64,000 bases of DNA from AC-32 sp963719275 (GCA_963719275.1 CAVRBT010000008.1:124001-188000), one strand, 5' to 3'. Shown: positions 56,284 through 63,911, counted from the first letter of the stretch. Notes: generated by a model from the sequence alone, not told the origin. A program made the numbers and translations.

Positions 56284-57008
56284 CCCGCCCGGTTGTAATC
56301 CTCTAGCCGCTCGCGCAGCCGCTCGATCACCGTCTCGGCCTGCCCTGCGCTCAGGTCGGCGCCAGGGGAACCGCCAGCGATGCCGCGGGCGATCCCCGGC
56401 CAATCCTCCTCGGGGTCGATCTCCCCCAGCGAGCGGATCAGCGCCGCGATCTCGGCCACCTGCGCCTCGCTCGCCTCGGCCGGGCGCTCGGGCGGCTTGG
56501 GCGCCTCCTCGCTTAGCTCCTCGACCCCAGCGGGCTGGTAGCCCGCCAGCACCACGATTTGGCCGAGCGGTGCCCGCAGCGCCCGCGAGATCGCCCGCGT
56601 TTGCGCCATTGAGCGAATGGCGAACGGCTCGCGGCTTTTCCCGCGGCGCTCGGCCCGCGAGCATTCGCCTTCGGCGGCGCCGACCACCCGCCCATCGAGG
56701 GTGCGGGCCTCGACCCTGGCCACGATCCCATCGCCGTCCTCGTTGGCCCGCGTCTCGACCACCACCGGCACCACCCCGAGCATTCCCCCGAGGGTGGTCC
56801 AGCCCTCGCAGGTGATGTGGCGGCGCCCGTTGATCTCGGCGTAGAGGTGCTTGGCCTCGATCACATCGACTAGCGCCGTGGCCACCTCGGCCATCCGCTC
56901 CAAGGCCACCCGGTAATCGCTCGTTCCAAAAAGGGTGAGCGGCGGGGCCGGTTCGACCGGAACCAGCTCGGCGCTCGCCTCGATTACCTCGGCCGTCTCA
57001 GGCTGCAT
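56280..57008 (-). CDS. Possible single-strand annealing / recombination protein
   Basis: 242 aa. Conserved-looking core: YAEINGRRHITCEGWTTLGGMLGVVPVVV, VEARTLDGRVVGAAEGECSR, and FAIRSMAQTRAISRALRAPLG. I know this type from actinobacterial phages and integrative elements. The S-M-A-Q-T-R-A-x-S-R-A-L-R helix recalls Rad52/Erf-type annealing proteins, but this is not proven. Acidic linker and a helical C-terminus follow. Translationally coupled to the HTH gene. Confidence 0.6.
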   Translation of the reverse strand: MQPETAEVIEASAELVPVEPAPPLTLFGTSDYRVALERMAEVATALVDVIEAKHLYAEINGRRHITCEGWTTLGGMLGVVPVVVETRANEDGDGIVARVEARTLDGRVVGAAEGECSRAERRGKSREPFAIRSMAQTRAISRALRAPLGQIVVLAGYQPAGVEELSEEAPKPPERPAEASEAQVAEIAALIRSLGEIDPEEDWPGIARGIAGGSPGADLSAGQAETVIERLRERLEDYNRAG

Positions 57009-57243
57009 CGCTCACCTCGTCGGGCTGCCGCTCGGGTTCGACGTGCCCGAGCAATACGGCCAGCTCCAAGTAGCTCGCGGCCCGCGGCACGTTGTAGGCG
57101 CCCGCGTCACACTCGCGCCACATCCGCAGCGCCCAGCTTCTCGCCGCCTCGGTGTCGCGGCTGGCAACGAGGCCGCGGGTGTGCAGCCCCAGCCGCTCGG
57201 CAACCGCAGCGGCCGCCGTCCAATCAGTTGCGCAATCGCCCAT
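56998..57243 (-). CDS. Small helical protein, unknown
   Basis: 81 aa from ATG 57243, preceded by AAGGAG. Sequence pieces: WTAAAAVAERLGLHTRGLVASRDTEAARSWALRMWRECDAG and AASYLELAVLLGHVEPERQ. It overlaps the next gene by 11 bp. No family recognised. Confidence 0.6.
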   Translation of the reverse strand: MGDCATDWTAAAAVAERLGLHTRGLVASRDTEAARSWALRMWRECDAGAYNVPRAASYLELAVLLGHVEPERQPDEVSDAA

Positions 57244-57481
57244 CGTGCTTCTCCTTCCGGTTGTGTTTTCCGGCGCCTTGCTCGGCGCTCGCGTAGCGGC
57301 GGCCGACCTCCTCCCAGGCCACCTGGAAGCAGCTCTCACACAGGCGGGTAATGGGGCCAATCGGCTCGCGGTGTTTGGGGCAGCTGGTGAGGCCGCCGTG
57401 GTCGGCCGTTGCCGCGGGCAGCTCTAGCTCGCGCACCACCAGCGGGAAGGTCGAGCGGGCAAAGTGGCGCCAGGTGGCCAC
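57224..57481 (-). CDS. Small protein with Cys/His zinc motif
   Basis: 85 aa from GTG 57481 (an ATG at 57508 inside the upstream gene is possible). SCPKHREPIGPITRLCESCFQVAWEE gives a C-x(2)-H-x(11)-C-x(2)-C metal-binding pattern. It overlaps the next gene start. Probably nucleic-acid binding (inference). Confidence 0.55.
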   Translation of the reverse strand: MATWRHFARSTFPLVVRELELPAATADHGGLTSCPKHREPIGPITRLCESCFQVAWEEVGRRYASAEQGAGKHNRKEKHDGRLRN

Positions 57482-57483
57482 GC

Positions 57484-57726
57484 TCAGGCGCCTGCCTTCC
57501 CGGCACATTCAGCACAGCGCAGCCCCGTCGCTCCCGGCTCGCTGGGGTTGTACGGCCGCTCGCAAACGAGGCATTCCGAGACCCCTCGGGGGGTCGGGTC
57601 AGGCCCTTCCCCGGTGATTTGGCGCGACCCCTCGGCTTTGGCTTGTTCAAGCGGCCCAGGGGGGTCGCGCCAAATGTCGGTGCTAGGGCTTGGCCCGACC
57701 CCTCCCGGCAGCGTCCAGTAGGTCAC
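57484..57726 (-). CDS. Small Zn-ribbon protein
   Basis: 80 aa. C-terminal ECLVCERPYNP...LRCAECAG gives two CxxC knuckles of a zinc ribbon. N-terminal half is Pro/Gly-rich and low in structure. Two bases separate it from the next gene. Confidence 0.55.
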   Translation of the reverse strand: MTYWTLPGGVGPSPSTDIWRDPPGPLEQAKAEGSRQITGEGPDPTPRGVSECLVCERPYNPSEPGATGLRCAECAGKAGA

Positions 57727-57757
57727 CCGGCCGCTCTCGGTCGCGTCCTCCTGAACC

Positions 57758-58657
57758 TCAACCTCTAGCTCCTGGGCGGCCCGCTTGCATCGTCCGCTCG
57801 GACATCCCCTGCCGCAGCCCGGTCGCCTTTACCTCGGCCGAGAGGCGGCGGCCGTGTGCAAGCTGGCTCAGCACCAGCGCCTCGGCCTCGGTCAGCTTGT
57901 CGCGGCCGCGGGTTCCCGTCAGAACGTCCTCCCGAGAAACCCCCTCGGCCACCTCGACAAACTCAATCGTCATTACCTCGATTGGCTCGCCGCCGCTGGC
58001 CGCGATTTCCTTGGGCACGATCCGCCAGCGTTCGACCTCGGCCAGCGGCCCGTAATTCGATTTGTGATGCGCCACCAGGCGGTGCCGGTCGGGTTCCTCG
58101 GGGTCGGGGGTGACCGTCACCACCGAGCGGGCCGCGTTGTAGAAGGCCGTACTGCCGTTGATCCGCAGGTAGGGATCGGCGCTTGGGGCCTTGTTCAGGT
58201 GAGCATTGAGCAAGACCGCCAGCCGCTCATCCTTGGCCAGCCGGGCGAGCTGGCCCAGCACAACCCGCACGTCCTGATCGCGGTGGGCGTCGAGCTTCAA
58301 ATCGATGGCGGCCGAAACCGGATCAATCACGATCACTTGCGCCCGCGTTTCCCGAACGTGCCGCTCTAGCTCGGGGAGATCGCTCGGGAAAAACACCCCA
58401 TCGCCCAGGCCCTCGGCGTACAACTCATGCAGGCGCTCTAGGTCACCGCCCAGGGCCTCAAAGCGGGGCCGGATCACTTGCTCGGCCGCGTCCTCGTAGG
58501 AGATCAGCAGCACATCCCGACCGGCCAGGGTCACCCCCGCCGCCCAGGCGAGCAGCAGGGCGCTCTTGCCGAGGCCGCCGATCCCCGCGAGCAGGGTTGG
58601 GGTTCCGACCGGGATTCGCTTTTCTAGGAACTCGGCCGCGCTCGGCCCGGACCGCGC
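57758..58657 (-). CDS. RecA-like AAA ATPase domain of the replication protein (RepA-like)
   Basis: The open frame runs from 58657 to 57758 with no start codon before GTG 58534. It begins FLEKRIPVGTPTLLAGIGGLGKSALLLAW, with Walker A GIGGLGKS, then VLLISYEDAAEQVIRPRFEALGGD and Walker B VIVIDPVSAAID, and LLNAHLNKAPSADPYLRINGSTAFYNAARSV. This is the RepA/RecA-like helicase-ATPase found next to primases in mobile elements. The N-terminal half lies in another frame, so expression needs a frameshift or the gene is broken. A GTG 58534 product would lack Walker A. Confidence 0.75.
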   Translation of the reverse strand, partial: ARSGPSAAEFLEKRIPVGTPTLLAGIGGLGKSALLLAWAAGVTLAGRDVLLISYEDAAEQVIRPRFEALGGDLERLHELYAEGLGDGVFFPSDLPELERHVRETRAQVIVIDPVSAAIDLKLDAHRDQDVRVVLGQLARLAKDERLAVLLNAHLNKAPSADPYLRINGSTAFYNAARSVVTVTPDPEEPDRHRLVAHHKSNYGPLAEVERWRIVPKEIAASGGEPIEVMTIEFVEVAEGVSREDVLTGTRGRDKLTEAEALVLSQLAHGRRLSAEVKATGLRQGMSERTMQAGRPGARG

Positions 58658-59108
58658 TCATCGCCCGGCGCAGCAAGCCCCGCCGCCGCTTGGCCGAACG
58701 ACTCGGCGGCGCGGCGGGTTTTACAACCGGGTTGTAAGACCGCCCCCCGGCCAGCAATCGCTCGGCCTCGCGCCCGGCCCGCTCTTGCTCGGGGTCGGGC
58801 GGCGCCGGTTGATAGCGGCGGGCAATGTCGGCCGCCAGCTCGGCCACCTCCTCGGCGGCGAGTGGTGGCTGGCAGCGCGACTCGTTCTCGGCCAGCAGGG
58901 CCACGGCGATGGCCTCGCGGCCCATTCCCCGGCGCCGCATCGAACCGGCCAACGAAACGAGGGTGCGGTGGCGACTCCCCTGCGGGATCGCGCCGACCAC
59001 GGCGGGCGCCCGGCCGTTCGCTGACCGCGAGGGCGGCTGCAGCATCCAGCTGGGCGGCTCGGCGGTCCCGAGATCGCCCGGCACCTTCCAGCGATGCGGG
59101 GGCCTCAT
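58458..59108 (-). CDS. PriCT-type primase C-terminal region, fused out of frame to the ATPase
   Basis: Reads YRWKVPGDLG-like HRWKVPGDLGTAEPPSWML, then GAIPQGSRHRTLVSLAGSMRRRGMGREAIAVALLAENESRCQPPLAAEEVAELAADIARRY, a PriCT/primase C-terminal domain (G-x-R-N/H-x-x-L-x-x-L-A-G). After about residue 150 (RRAMSAVRAERGR) the frame should switch to the ATPase; it runs on instead as Arg/Pro-rich nonsense. ATG 59108 overlaps the primase-polymerase stop by 4 nt. Confidence 0.65.
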   Translation of the reverse strand: MRPPHRWKVPGDLGTAEPPSWMLQPPSRSANGRAPAVVGAIPQGSRHRTLVSLAGSMRRRGMGREAIAVALLAENESRCQPPLAAEEVAELAADIARRYQPAPPDPEQERAGREAERLLAGGRSYNPVVKPAAPPSRSAKRRRGLLRRAMSAVRAERGRVPRKANPGRNPNPARGDRRPRQERPAARLGGGGDPGRSGCAADLLRGRGRASDPAPL

Positions 59109-59587
59109 GCCGCCTCGCCCGTCAGCGAGGGCGGGGCAGCTACGAATTGCCCATCGGCTTTCAGCTCTAGGCCGGGGCCGAGATCGCAGCCCTTGACCTG
59201 CCCGCCGGGGTGGTCGAAGTAGTAGTGCAGCCCGCCGCCGCCCGTCTCGACGACGGCCATGGCGGGCAGCGGCCCGTTGGCGGCGAGGTAGCCGATCAGC
59301 GTCTCGTTGCCACCGTTGCGGGGGTCGAGATCAAGCACCACGATCCCGCTGGCGGCGCCGGTCAGGACGCCCACGTTGGCGCTCGGCCACTGCCGCCACC
59401 ACCCGCCGACCGTGCCCGGATCGGCGCTCGCCCATTCCTGCCACTTGCGCAGGCGCGGATGTTTGCCGGGGGTGGCGCAGCGTTCCCCTCTCGCGCAGGA
59501 GCAGCCGCCCCCGCTCACGTCATGGAGGGGAAGCACCCTCCAACCACGCTCGGCGTAGGCGAGTGCGGCAGCGGCCAGCTCGCCCAT
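59105..59587 (-). CDS. Bifunctional DNA primase/polymerase (Prim-Pol) domain
   Basis: 160 aa. AAALAYAERGWRVLPLHDV, CSCARGERCATPGKHPRLRKWQEWAS, NVGVLTGAASGIVVLDLDPRNGG (the D-x-D metal residues) and ETGGGGLHYYFDHPGG (the catalytic His) are the Prim-Pol (PF09250) signature. It would start replication of the excised element. It normally continues into the next frame as one large protein; here it ends in an ATGA overlap. Confidence 0.88.
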   Translation of the reverse strand: MGELAAAALAYAERGWRVLPLHDVSGGGCSCARGERCATPGKHPRLRKWQEWASADPGTVGGWWRQWPSANVGVLTGAASGIVVLDLDPRNGGNETLIGYLAANGPLPAMAVVETGGGGLHYYFDHPGGQVKGCDLGPGLELKADGQFVAAPPSLTGEAA

Positions 59588-59997
59588 CAGAACGGGATTT
59601 CGGTGGCCGCCTTGCCCGGCAGCGGCTCGCTTGAGGGCCTGCACCGAACCGCGTAGCGGTGTTTGCTCCTCGGCTCGCCCTCGTATTCAAACTCGTAATC
59701 CTCCTGGCCGCGGACGATCACGATTTCGTCACCGATTGCCGGTTTGCACTCGGTCATTTCCTCGGCCAGGGCCGCGTTGCGGTAGTGAAAGCGGGGGCGG
59801 CCCTCGGCATCCCACAAGCCGTAGACCGGGAAGGCGTCACCATCTTTGGTGTGCATGGTGATTTCACCACGCCACCGCCCCAGGAAATGCTCGCCTCGTT
59901 CCAGGGCGACTCGCTCGCCCAGCTCATCGTTTCCGTTCTCGTCTTGCTCGCTTAGACGAGCTGTCGCCTGGCCGAGAAGATCGGCATAATCGGACAC
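59587..59997 (-). CDS. Hypothetical protein of the replication operon
   Basis: 136 aa from GTG 59997, AAGGAG upstream. Pieces: YADLLGQATARLSEQDENGNDELGERVALERGEHFLGRWRGE, DAFPVYGLWDAEGRPRFHYRN and PAIGDEIVIVRGQEDYEFEYEGE. The beta-rich second half may be an OB-like fold, perhaps an ssDNA-binding helper (inference). Coupled to the Prim-Pol gene by TGATG. Confidence 0.6.
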   Translation of the reverse strand: MSDYADLLGQATARLSEQDENGNDELGERVALERGEHFLGRWRGEITMHTKDGDAFPVYGLWDAEGRPRFHYRNAALAEEMTECKPAIGDEIVIVRGQEDYEFEYEGEPRSKHRYAVRCRPSSEPLPGKAATEIPF

Positions 59998-60149
59998 CGG
60001 TATTCTCCTTTCGGATATGGGCGGCCCGGAACCCGCATCCAAATACCGGGCCGCTTCTCTCATTGACGACCTCCCCTTGAGGTGTCGCGGCCACGGTGGC
60101 GATGCGGGAAATGCGGGTAAAGAGTTTTGCCCGGCTTTTTACGCGGCGC

Positions 60150-60758
60150 TTAGCGCAGCCAGAGGAGCAAAGCGGCTTCGCGTGGTGTCGGCAACCTCAC
60201 GAATCCGCGCCGCGCGGAAAAGTCGGGGTGACTTTTCCGCAGAGGCCAGCCCAACATCATTAGGTCCTCAAGCTGGTTGACGCGATCTCGTGCCGGGTTC
60301 CCTTTCGGGGTAGTCAGGCCCGATGACCGGGCTATCGCCTCATAGGTGAGCCGTGGCGGCACCGCCTTGCCCGAGTCGGTCAGCCTTTTGCGCTCGCCCA
60401 GCAGCTTCTCGGCCGCCTCGACAGCCTCAAGCGGCAGCTCTACGGGCGGGCGGCCGGAACGCGGGCCTCGCTTTGTTGCTCCCATTTGGCGGTCGAGCGT
60501 GTCGGCGATCTCGCGGAGCAAGGACAGCTCCAACCCCTGTAGCGGCTCAAGCGCCTCTGGCTCGCGGTGTTCGGTGACGGCGCGGAACGATTCCGCCCCC
60601 TGGCCGAGCTGTTCGGCGAGGCTCACAGCCTGGTCAGCTAGGCGCTGTGCGGCGCGGAGCTGGTCGGCCAGGTCGGGCCTCGCCTCAATCGCGGCCGCAT
60701 ACGACCCATGCTCGGTGAGGAGCTGGCCAAACTGGCGGGCGGTAAGACCGCCAGCCAC
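60150..60758 (-). CDS. Hypothetical helical protein
   Basis: 202 aa. N-terminal helical region (LTARQFGQLLTEHGSYAAAIEARPDLADQLRAAQRLADQ), a Gly/Arg/Pro hinge, then LPLEAVEAAEKLLGERKRL and LTYEAIARSSGLTTPKGNPARDRVNQLEDLMMLG, which looks like a HTH. Near the 3' end an 11-bp perfect hairpin (60214-60240) lies within the coding region. Could be the element's regulator. Confidence 0.55.
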   Translation of the reverse strand: MAGGLTARQFGQLLTEHGSYAAAIEARPDLADQLRAAQRLADQAVSLAEQLGQGAESFRAVTEHREPEALEPLQGLELSLLREIADTLDRQMGATKRGPRSGRPPVELPLEAVEAAEKLLGERKRLTDSGKAVPPRLTYEAIARSSGLTTPKGNPARDRVNQLEDLMMLGWPLRKSHPDFSARRGFVRLPTPREAALLLWLR

Positions 60759-60897
60759 CTAGCGGCGAGGGCGGGCAAATGGCATGACGTACCGGGCGCA
60801 TCGTAGAGCCTCGGAAAACGGCGAGGGGCCACCCGCCCAAGGCAGCCCCCGCCTAGTACGTCATGCGCCGCCAGGGTATCGGCGGCCCGGCATTGCG

Positions 60898-61149
60898 TCA
60901 GCTCAACGCGGCAGCCTTGCGCGAGCGGCGCCAGGCCCTCACGCGGCAGCGCCCTGAGCAATAGAGCTGGTGCGCCTGCGCCGGGGTGAATCGTGCGCTG
61001 CATTCCCCGCAGGATCGGGGCCGAGAAAGGGCCGCCTCCCGCTCACGGCGAGCCACCAGCTTGGTGGTCTGGCATTCCAGGCAAATCGACCCCTCCCGCA
61101 ACCACTCCCCGAGATCGGCGCCGCACCTCGCGCAACTACGAATAGCCAT
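60898..61149 (-). CDS. Zinc-ribbon protein with two CxxC pairs
   Basis: 83 aa. RSCARCGADL...ICLECQTTKL and RSCGECSARFTPAQAHQLYCSGRCRVRAWRRSRK: two four-Cys zinc knuckles, the second like the CxxC...YCSxxC motif common in phage and element proteins. Divergent from the 61292 gene. Confidence 0.65.
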   Translation of the reverse strand: MAIRSCARCGADLGEWLREGSICLECQTTKLVARREREAALSRPRSCGECSARFTPAQAHQLYCSGRCRVRAWRRSRKAAALS

Positions 61150-61291
61150 CGAGCCATTCTGACTCAGTTACACCTGAACGGCGTAACGGCGATGTGTTCC
61201 GACCGGATCAGAAAGTGCGGGCTATCCAGGGCGGTCAGGGATAAAAAAACCGATTCTCTCGCTGCTTTCAAATGGCGTTACACTCTCGACC
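61150..61291. promoter_or_regulatory. Divergent control region of module C
   Basis: GTTACAC at 61167-61173, GCGTAAC at 61181-61187 and GCGTTACAC at 61275-61283 form direct and inverted copies of one word. TACACT at 61279-61284 lies 7 nt before ATG 61292 as a -10 box, suggesting a leaderless message controlled by an element repressor. Confidence 0.45.
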
Positions 61292-61972
61292 ATGGCCACA
61301 AACACCGAAAGAACAAACCGCCTTTGGGGTTGGCAGGAACCTACCGCCGAGGACGTTCGCAGGGCCGAGGCGCTAGAGGAAATGGAATCGTTCCTAGCCA
61401 AGGGGTTTGAGCAACTATCCATTCGGCCCGTTGGCGATGGTTTCTTTGCAGATTCCGAGGACCGGCTTTGGCGCCACGATCCCGGTTACGGTCCGGCTCA
61501 CGGCCGCACTCCCGAGACGTATGCCTTTGCCTTGGTCAATACGCCAGCGGGAGTCGAGGCGCAATGGTTCGCCCGCCCCGACAAGGGGCGGCCTCGCACC
61601 CTCGACGCCTTGACCCGGCTGCGGGATCGGCAGGCCGCGATGGCCGAGGCCCAGCTACGGGAACGGGAGCAGGGGCTAGCCCAGCTTCGCAAGAGCGCCG
61701 AGCCGGTTTCCCTCGACGCCATCGAGGGCGGCGAGAAGATCACCCTGCGGGCAGCGGCTGAGCGGGTGCATGGCGCAGGCGGCCAGCTGCGGCTAGAGGG
61801 CGGCCGCCTCGTAGTGGCCTTGCCGGTCGGCGCACTCGGGGGCGGGATGGGCAATCCAAAGGCGGCCGTGCGGCGCCTCTATGCGGCCGAGGAAACGGTG
61901 GTGGCCTGCCTGAAAGAAAAGCGGGAGCTACCCGATGCCCTCGTCACCCCGAACGGGCTGCCAATCGAATGA
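61292..61972 (+). CDS. Hypothetical protein of module C
   Basis: 226 aa. RLWGWQEPTAEDVRRAEALEEMESFLAKGFEQLSIRPVGDGFFADSEDRLW, a coiled middle (LRDRQAAMAEAQLREREQGLAQLRKSA), and EKITLRAAAERVHGAGGQLRLEGGRLVVALP. No family recognised. First gene of a two-gene rightward unit. Confidence 0.6.
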   Translation: MATNTERTNRLWGWQEPTAEDVRRAEALEEMESFLAKGFEQLSIRPVGDGFFADSEDRLWRHDPGYGPAHGRTPETYAFALVNTPAGVEAQWFARPDKGRPRTLDALTRLRDRQAAMAEAQLREREQGLAQLRKSAEPVSLDAIEGGEKITLRAAAERVHGAGGQLRLEGGRLVVALPVGALGGGMGNPKAAVRRLYAAEETVVACLKEKRELPDALVTPNGLPIE

Positions 61973-62184
61973 CCACGCTCCAAATCGAAACGGCCATGTT
62001 CCTTGCCGACCGCGACTGGCGGCGCAAGCTCGTCAGCCAGCGGCTGGCCTTGGTCGGTGTCCGGGCGCCGCAGCCGCGATCCAATCGCAAGCGGGCCAAG
62101 CGGGCACCGGCCGCCCAGGTTCTCGACCGGCCCGGCCGGATTCTGCGCCGCACCTTTCACAACGCCACGGTCACACACCGCTAG
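61969..62184 (+). CDS. Small basic protein
   Basis: 71 aa, start ATG overlapping the previous stop by 4 nt. Very basic (RRKLVSQRLALVGVRAPQPRSNRKRAKRAP), so possibly nucleic-acid binding. No family recognised. Confidence 0.5.
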   Translation: MTTLQIETAMFLADRDWRRKLVSQRLALVGVRAPQPRSNRKRAKRAPAAQVLDRPGRILRRTFHNATVTHR

Positions 62185-62228
62185 CGGCGCGGCGAAATTT
62201 ACGAGCCAGACGAAATGGAGGGAAGCGG

Positions 62229-62746
62229 CTAACCCTCGGAGGCCGCTAGGAACTCGGCGGCGTAAGCCTTCATCGCCTGCGGGTAGGCCGGGTCGAGCCT
62301 GTCGGGTCCAACGTGATCCGCGAAACAGATCACGGCAGGCGCAAAGGCGCGAGCCAGTCCGACGAAATCCCAGCCCTTTTCCTCGGGCGGCGCCCAGGCG
62401 CGGTCATAGGTCAGGTGGGCGACACCCCAGCCGACCTTTTGGCGTAGTGCCTCGCTCAGAATCTCGGGGCGGCCTGGGCGCAGCCCCTCCCATTCGTCGC
62501 GGTCGAAATAGTCCGACGCCAGGGCGGTGCTTTTGTGGCGGGCGCCCTCGGGCCAAAAGAAATCGATCAGCTGCCGAACGTGAATCGTAAAAGCTTCAAT
62601 CAGGGCGTTGCGGGTGTCTTGCGGATAGAGGCCTGGGGAATGGATGACCAGGGTGGCAGGCGGTACAGCATCACAACCTCATAGAAAAGGTGTTCGCCGA
62701 GGCGGTACAGGTCCTCGGCGCCCGGTGTGTAAGAGGCCTTCGGCAT
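62229..62746 (-). pseudogene. Frameshifted hypothetical gene
   Basis: ATG 62746 opens SYTPGAEDLYRLGEHLFYEVVMLYRL; one base is missing near 62660, after which the protein continues LVIHSPGLYPQDTRNALIEAFTIHVRQLIDFFWPEGA, ASDYFDRDEWEGLRPGRPEILSEALRQKVGWGVAHLTYDRA and KAYAAEFLAASEG, stopping at 62229. Restored length is about 172 aa. The pattern (N-A-L-x-E-x-F...L-I-D-F-F, V-A-H-L-T-Y-x-R) is one I know from uncharacterised actinobacterial proteins. Confidence 0.65.
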
Positions 62747-63063
62747 GGGGGTAGAGCATCGTCAAGCCACCGGACGCGAGCGTTTAGAGGTGGCCGAAAC
62801 GGCCACTAGGCGGCGGCGGGAAAGCGGCGTAGGTTGACGGGGGGGTCGGGCCGTGGGAAGCGTCCTAGGCGTTCGGCTCGCCACCCGGCCCCTACAATCC
62901 TGAGCAAGAGAAAGCCTCGACGGCGCCCCCACCTTCCGAGCAGAAAACGCCGCCGAGGCCGCCCGGGGAGCCAGCCCGGCGCCGGGCACATCCGTTCGAG
63001 CAGCCGAACGGCACAGTCACAACGCGGCTTGTGGTGGAAGAAATTGCGCCCGTTTGCAGCATA
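62747..63063. other. Intergenic stretch, nothing recognised
   Basis: About 320 bp upstream of the frameshifted gene. No credible frame or repeat is seen. Confidence 0.4.
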
Positions 63064-63086
63064 AAGGTGGTCTTTTCCACCACCTT
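63064..63086 (-). terminator. Terminator hairpin
   Basis: AAGGTGGT / ACCACCTT, 8-bp stem with a 7-nt loop, 22 bp after the stop of the zinc-finger gene on the minus strand, followed on that strand by TTAT. Confidence 0.5.
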
Positions 63087-63108
63087 ATAAACGTGTGTGG
63101 ATGATGGA

Positions 63109-63682
63109 TTACCGCCCTAATTTTCCGGCCCGAGGCCCAACCAACTCATCGAGCGCCGCTACAGCCGCGAGCAGGTCGGGCGCGAAAGCCTCGGGGATAA
63201 GGCGCCACCGATCCCCGTCCCGTTCGACTCGCCCTCGCCGTTCCTCGCTTACGAGGACCGCCCGCAGCGCCCCAGGCCGCGGCGAGCAGGCCAGCAGCTC
63301 GGCCGTGGTCAGGCCGGGCTAACCCCCGCTCGTCCTCGTCAGCGGTCGCGGCCTCGCGCCGCTGGCGTTCCCGTTCGGTCTGTTGACGGTGGCGGCATTG
63401 GCGGCAGGTGCCGCGGTGCTTCTCAAAGCCCGCGGCCGGTAGCTCGCGCTGGCAGGAATTACAGCGCCGTACCGGGGCGGGTAGGTCGGGGATCGCCGCG
63501 GCGCCGTTCGCCGTGTCCTGGGGCGCCTGGTGACCGTTGGCGGCGATCTCCTCGCTGAGCGTGGACCCGTTGAGGCCGATCCGCAGCCCGGCCAACTCCT
63601 GCCGGACCAGCTCTAGCGCGAGCGCCCGAGCGAGCGGCCGAACCTCCTCCAAGGAATCGACCAGCTCAGGCGCCGTCGCCAT
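63109..63682 (-). pseudogene. Zinc-finger / winged-helix protein, frameshifted
   Basis: From ATG 63682: helical N-terminus (APELVDSLEEVRPLARALALELVRQELAG), then RRCNSCQRELPAAGFEKHRGTCRQCRHRQQTER, a CxxC...CxxC zinc finger of the type used in phage recombination-directionality-like proteins. Near 63325 the frame shifts and continues LTTAELLACSPRPGALRAVLVSEERRGRVERDGDRWRLI, a small winged helix, stopping at 63109. The first module gene beside attR. Confidence 0.6.
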
Positions 63683-63719
63683 GGGCCTAGTTCGCGCTCG
63701 CGGCGCTCTCGCGCCAGCT

Positions 63720-63748
63720 GTAGACACAAACGCCGATTTTGTAGACAC
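63720..63748. other. GTAGACAC arm-type repeats at the right end of module C
   Basis: GTAGACAC at 63720-63727 and 63741-63748, 21 bp apart (two helical turns), 63 bp from the att core in tRNA-Thr. They match the four copies at the left end. Confidence 0.65.
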
Positions 63749-63809
63749 GCCCCCGCGGCGCTCGTTTTGCGGCCACGAAAAAACCCGCCGTTTCCAGCGG
63801 GTCTCTCAG

Positions 63810-63882
63810 AGCCGACGCCCGGACTCGAACCGGGGACCCCTTCATTACGAGTGAAGTGCTCTACCAGCTGAGCTACGTCGGC
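63810..63882 (-). tRNA. tRNA-Thr (anticodon CGT)
   Basis: Complete 73-nt cloverleaf on the minus strand: acceptor GCCGACG / CGTCGGC, D arm GCTC-AGCTGGTA-GAGC, anticodon stem CTTCA / TGAAG with loop CTCGTAA (anticodon CGT, reads ACG), T arm CCCGG-TTCGAGT-CCGGG. Discriminator T; CCA not encoded. Its 3' half is the target of all integrations in this window and remains intact. Confidence 0.97.
63811..63851. repeat. att repeat 4: 3' end of the intact tRNA-Thr
   Basis: The 41-bp segment shared with 39650, 42426 and 54501. It restores the functional tRNA gene after integration of module C. Confidence 0.93.
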
Positions 63883-63911
63883 AGCGGCTGTCCAGTCTAG
63901 CCCGGCCCGCG

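Noticed and set aside
60214..60240. Hairpin GCGGAAAAGTC/GACTTTTCCGC as a terminator
   Set aside because: It lies inside the coding region of the 202-aa gene and is not followed by a U tract; it may be chance or an RNA-level control, without further support.
63109..63900. CRISPR array
   Set aside because: No regularly spaced direct repeats are seen in this stretch or elsewhere; the att copies are thousands of bases apart and explained by the tRNA.
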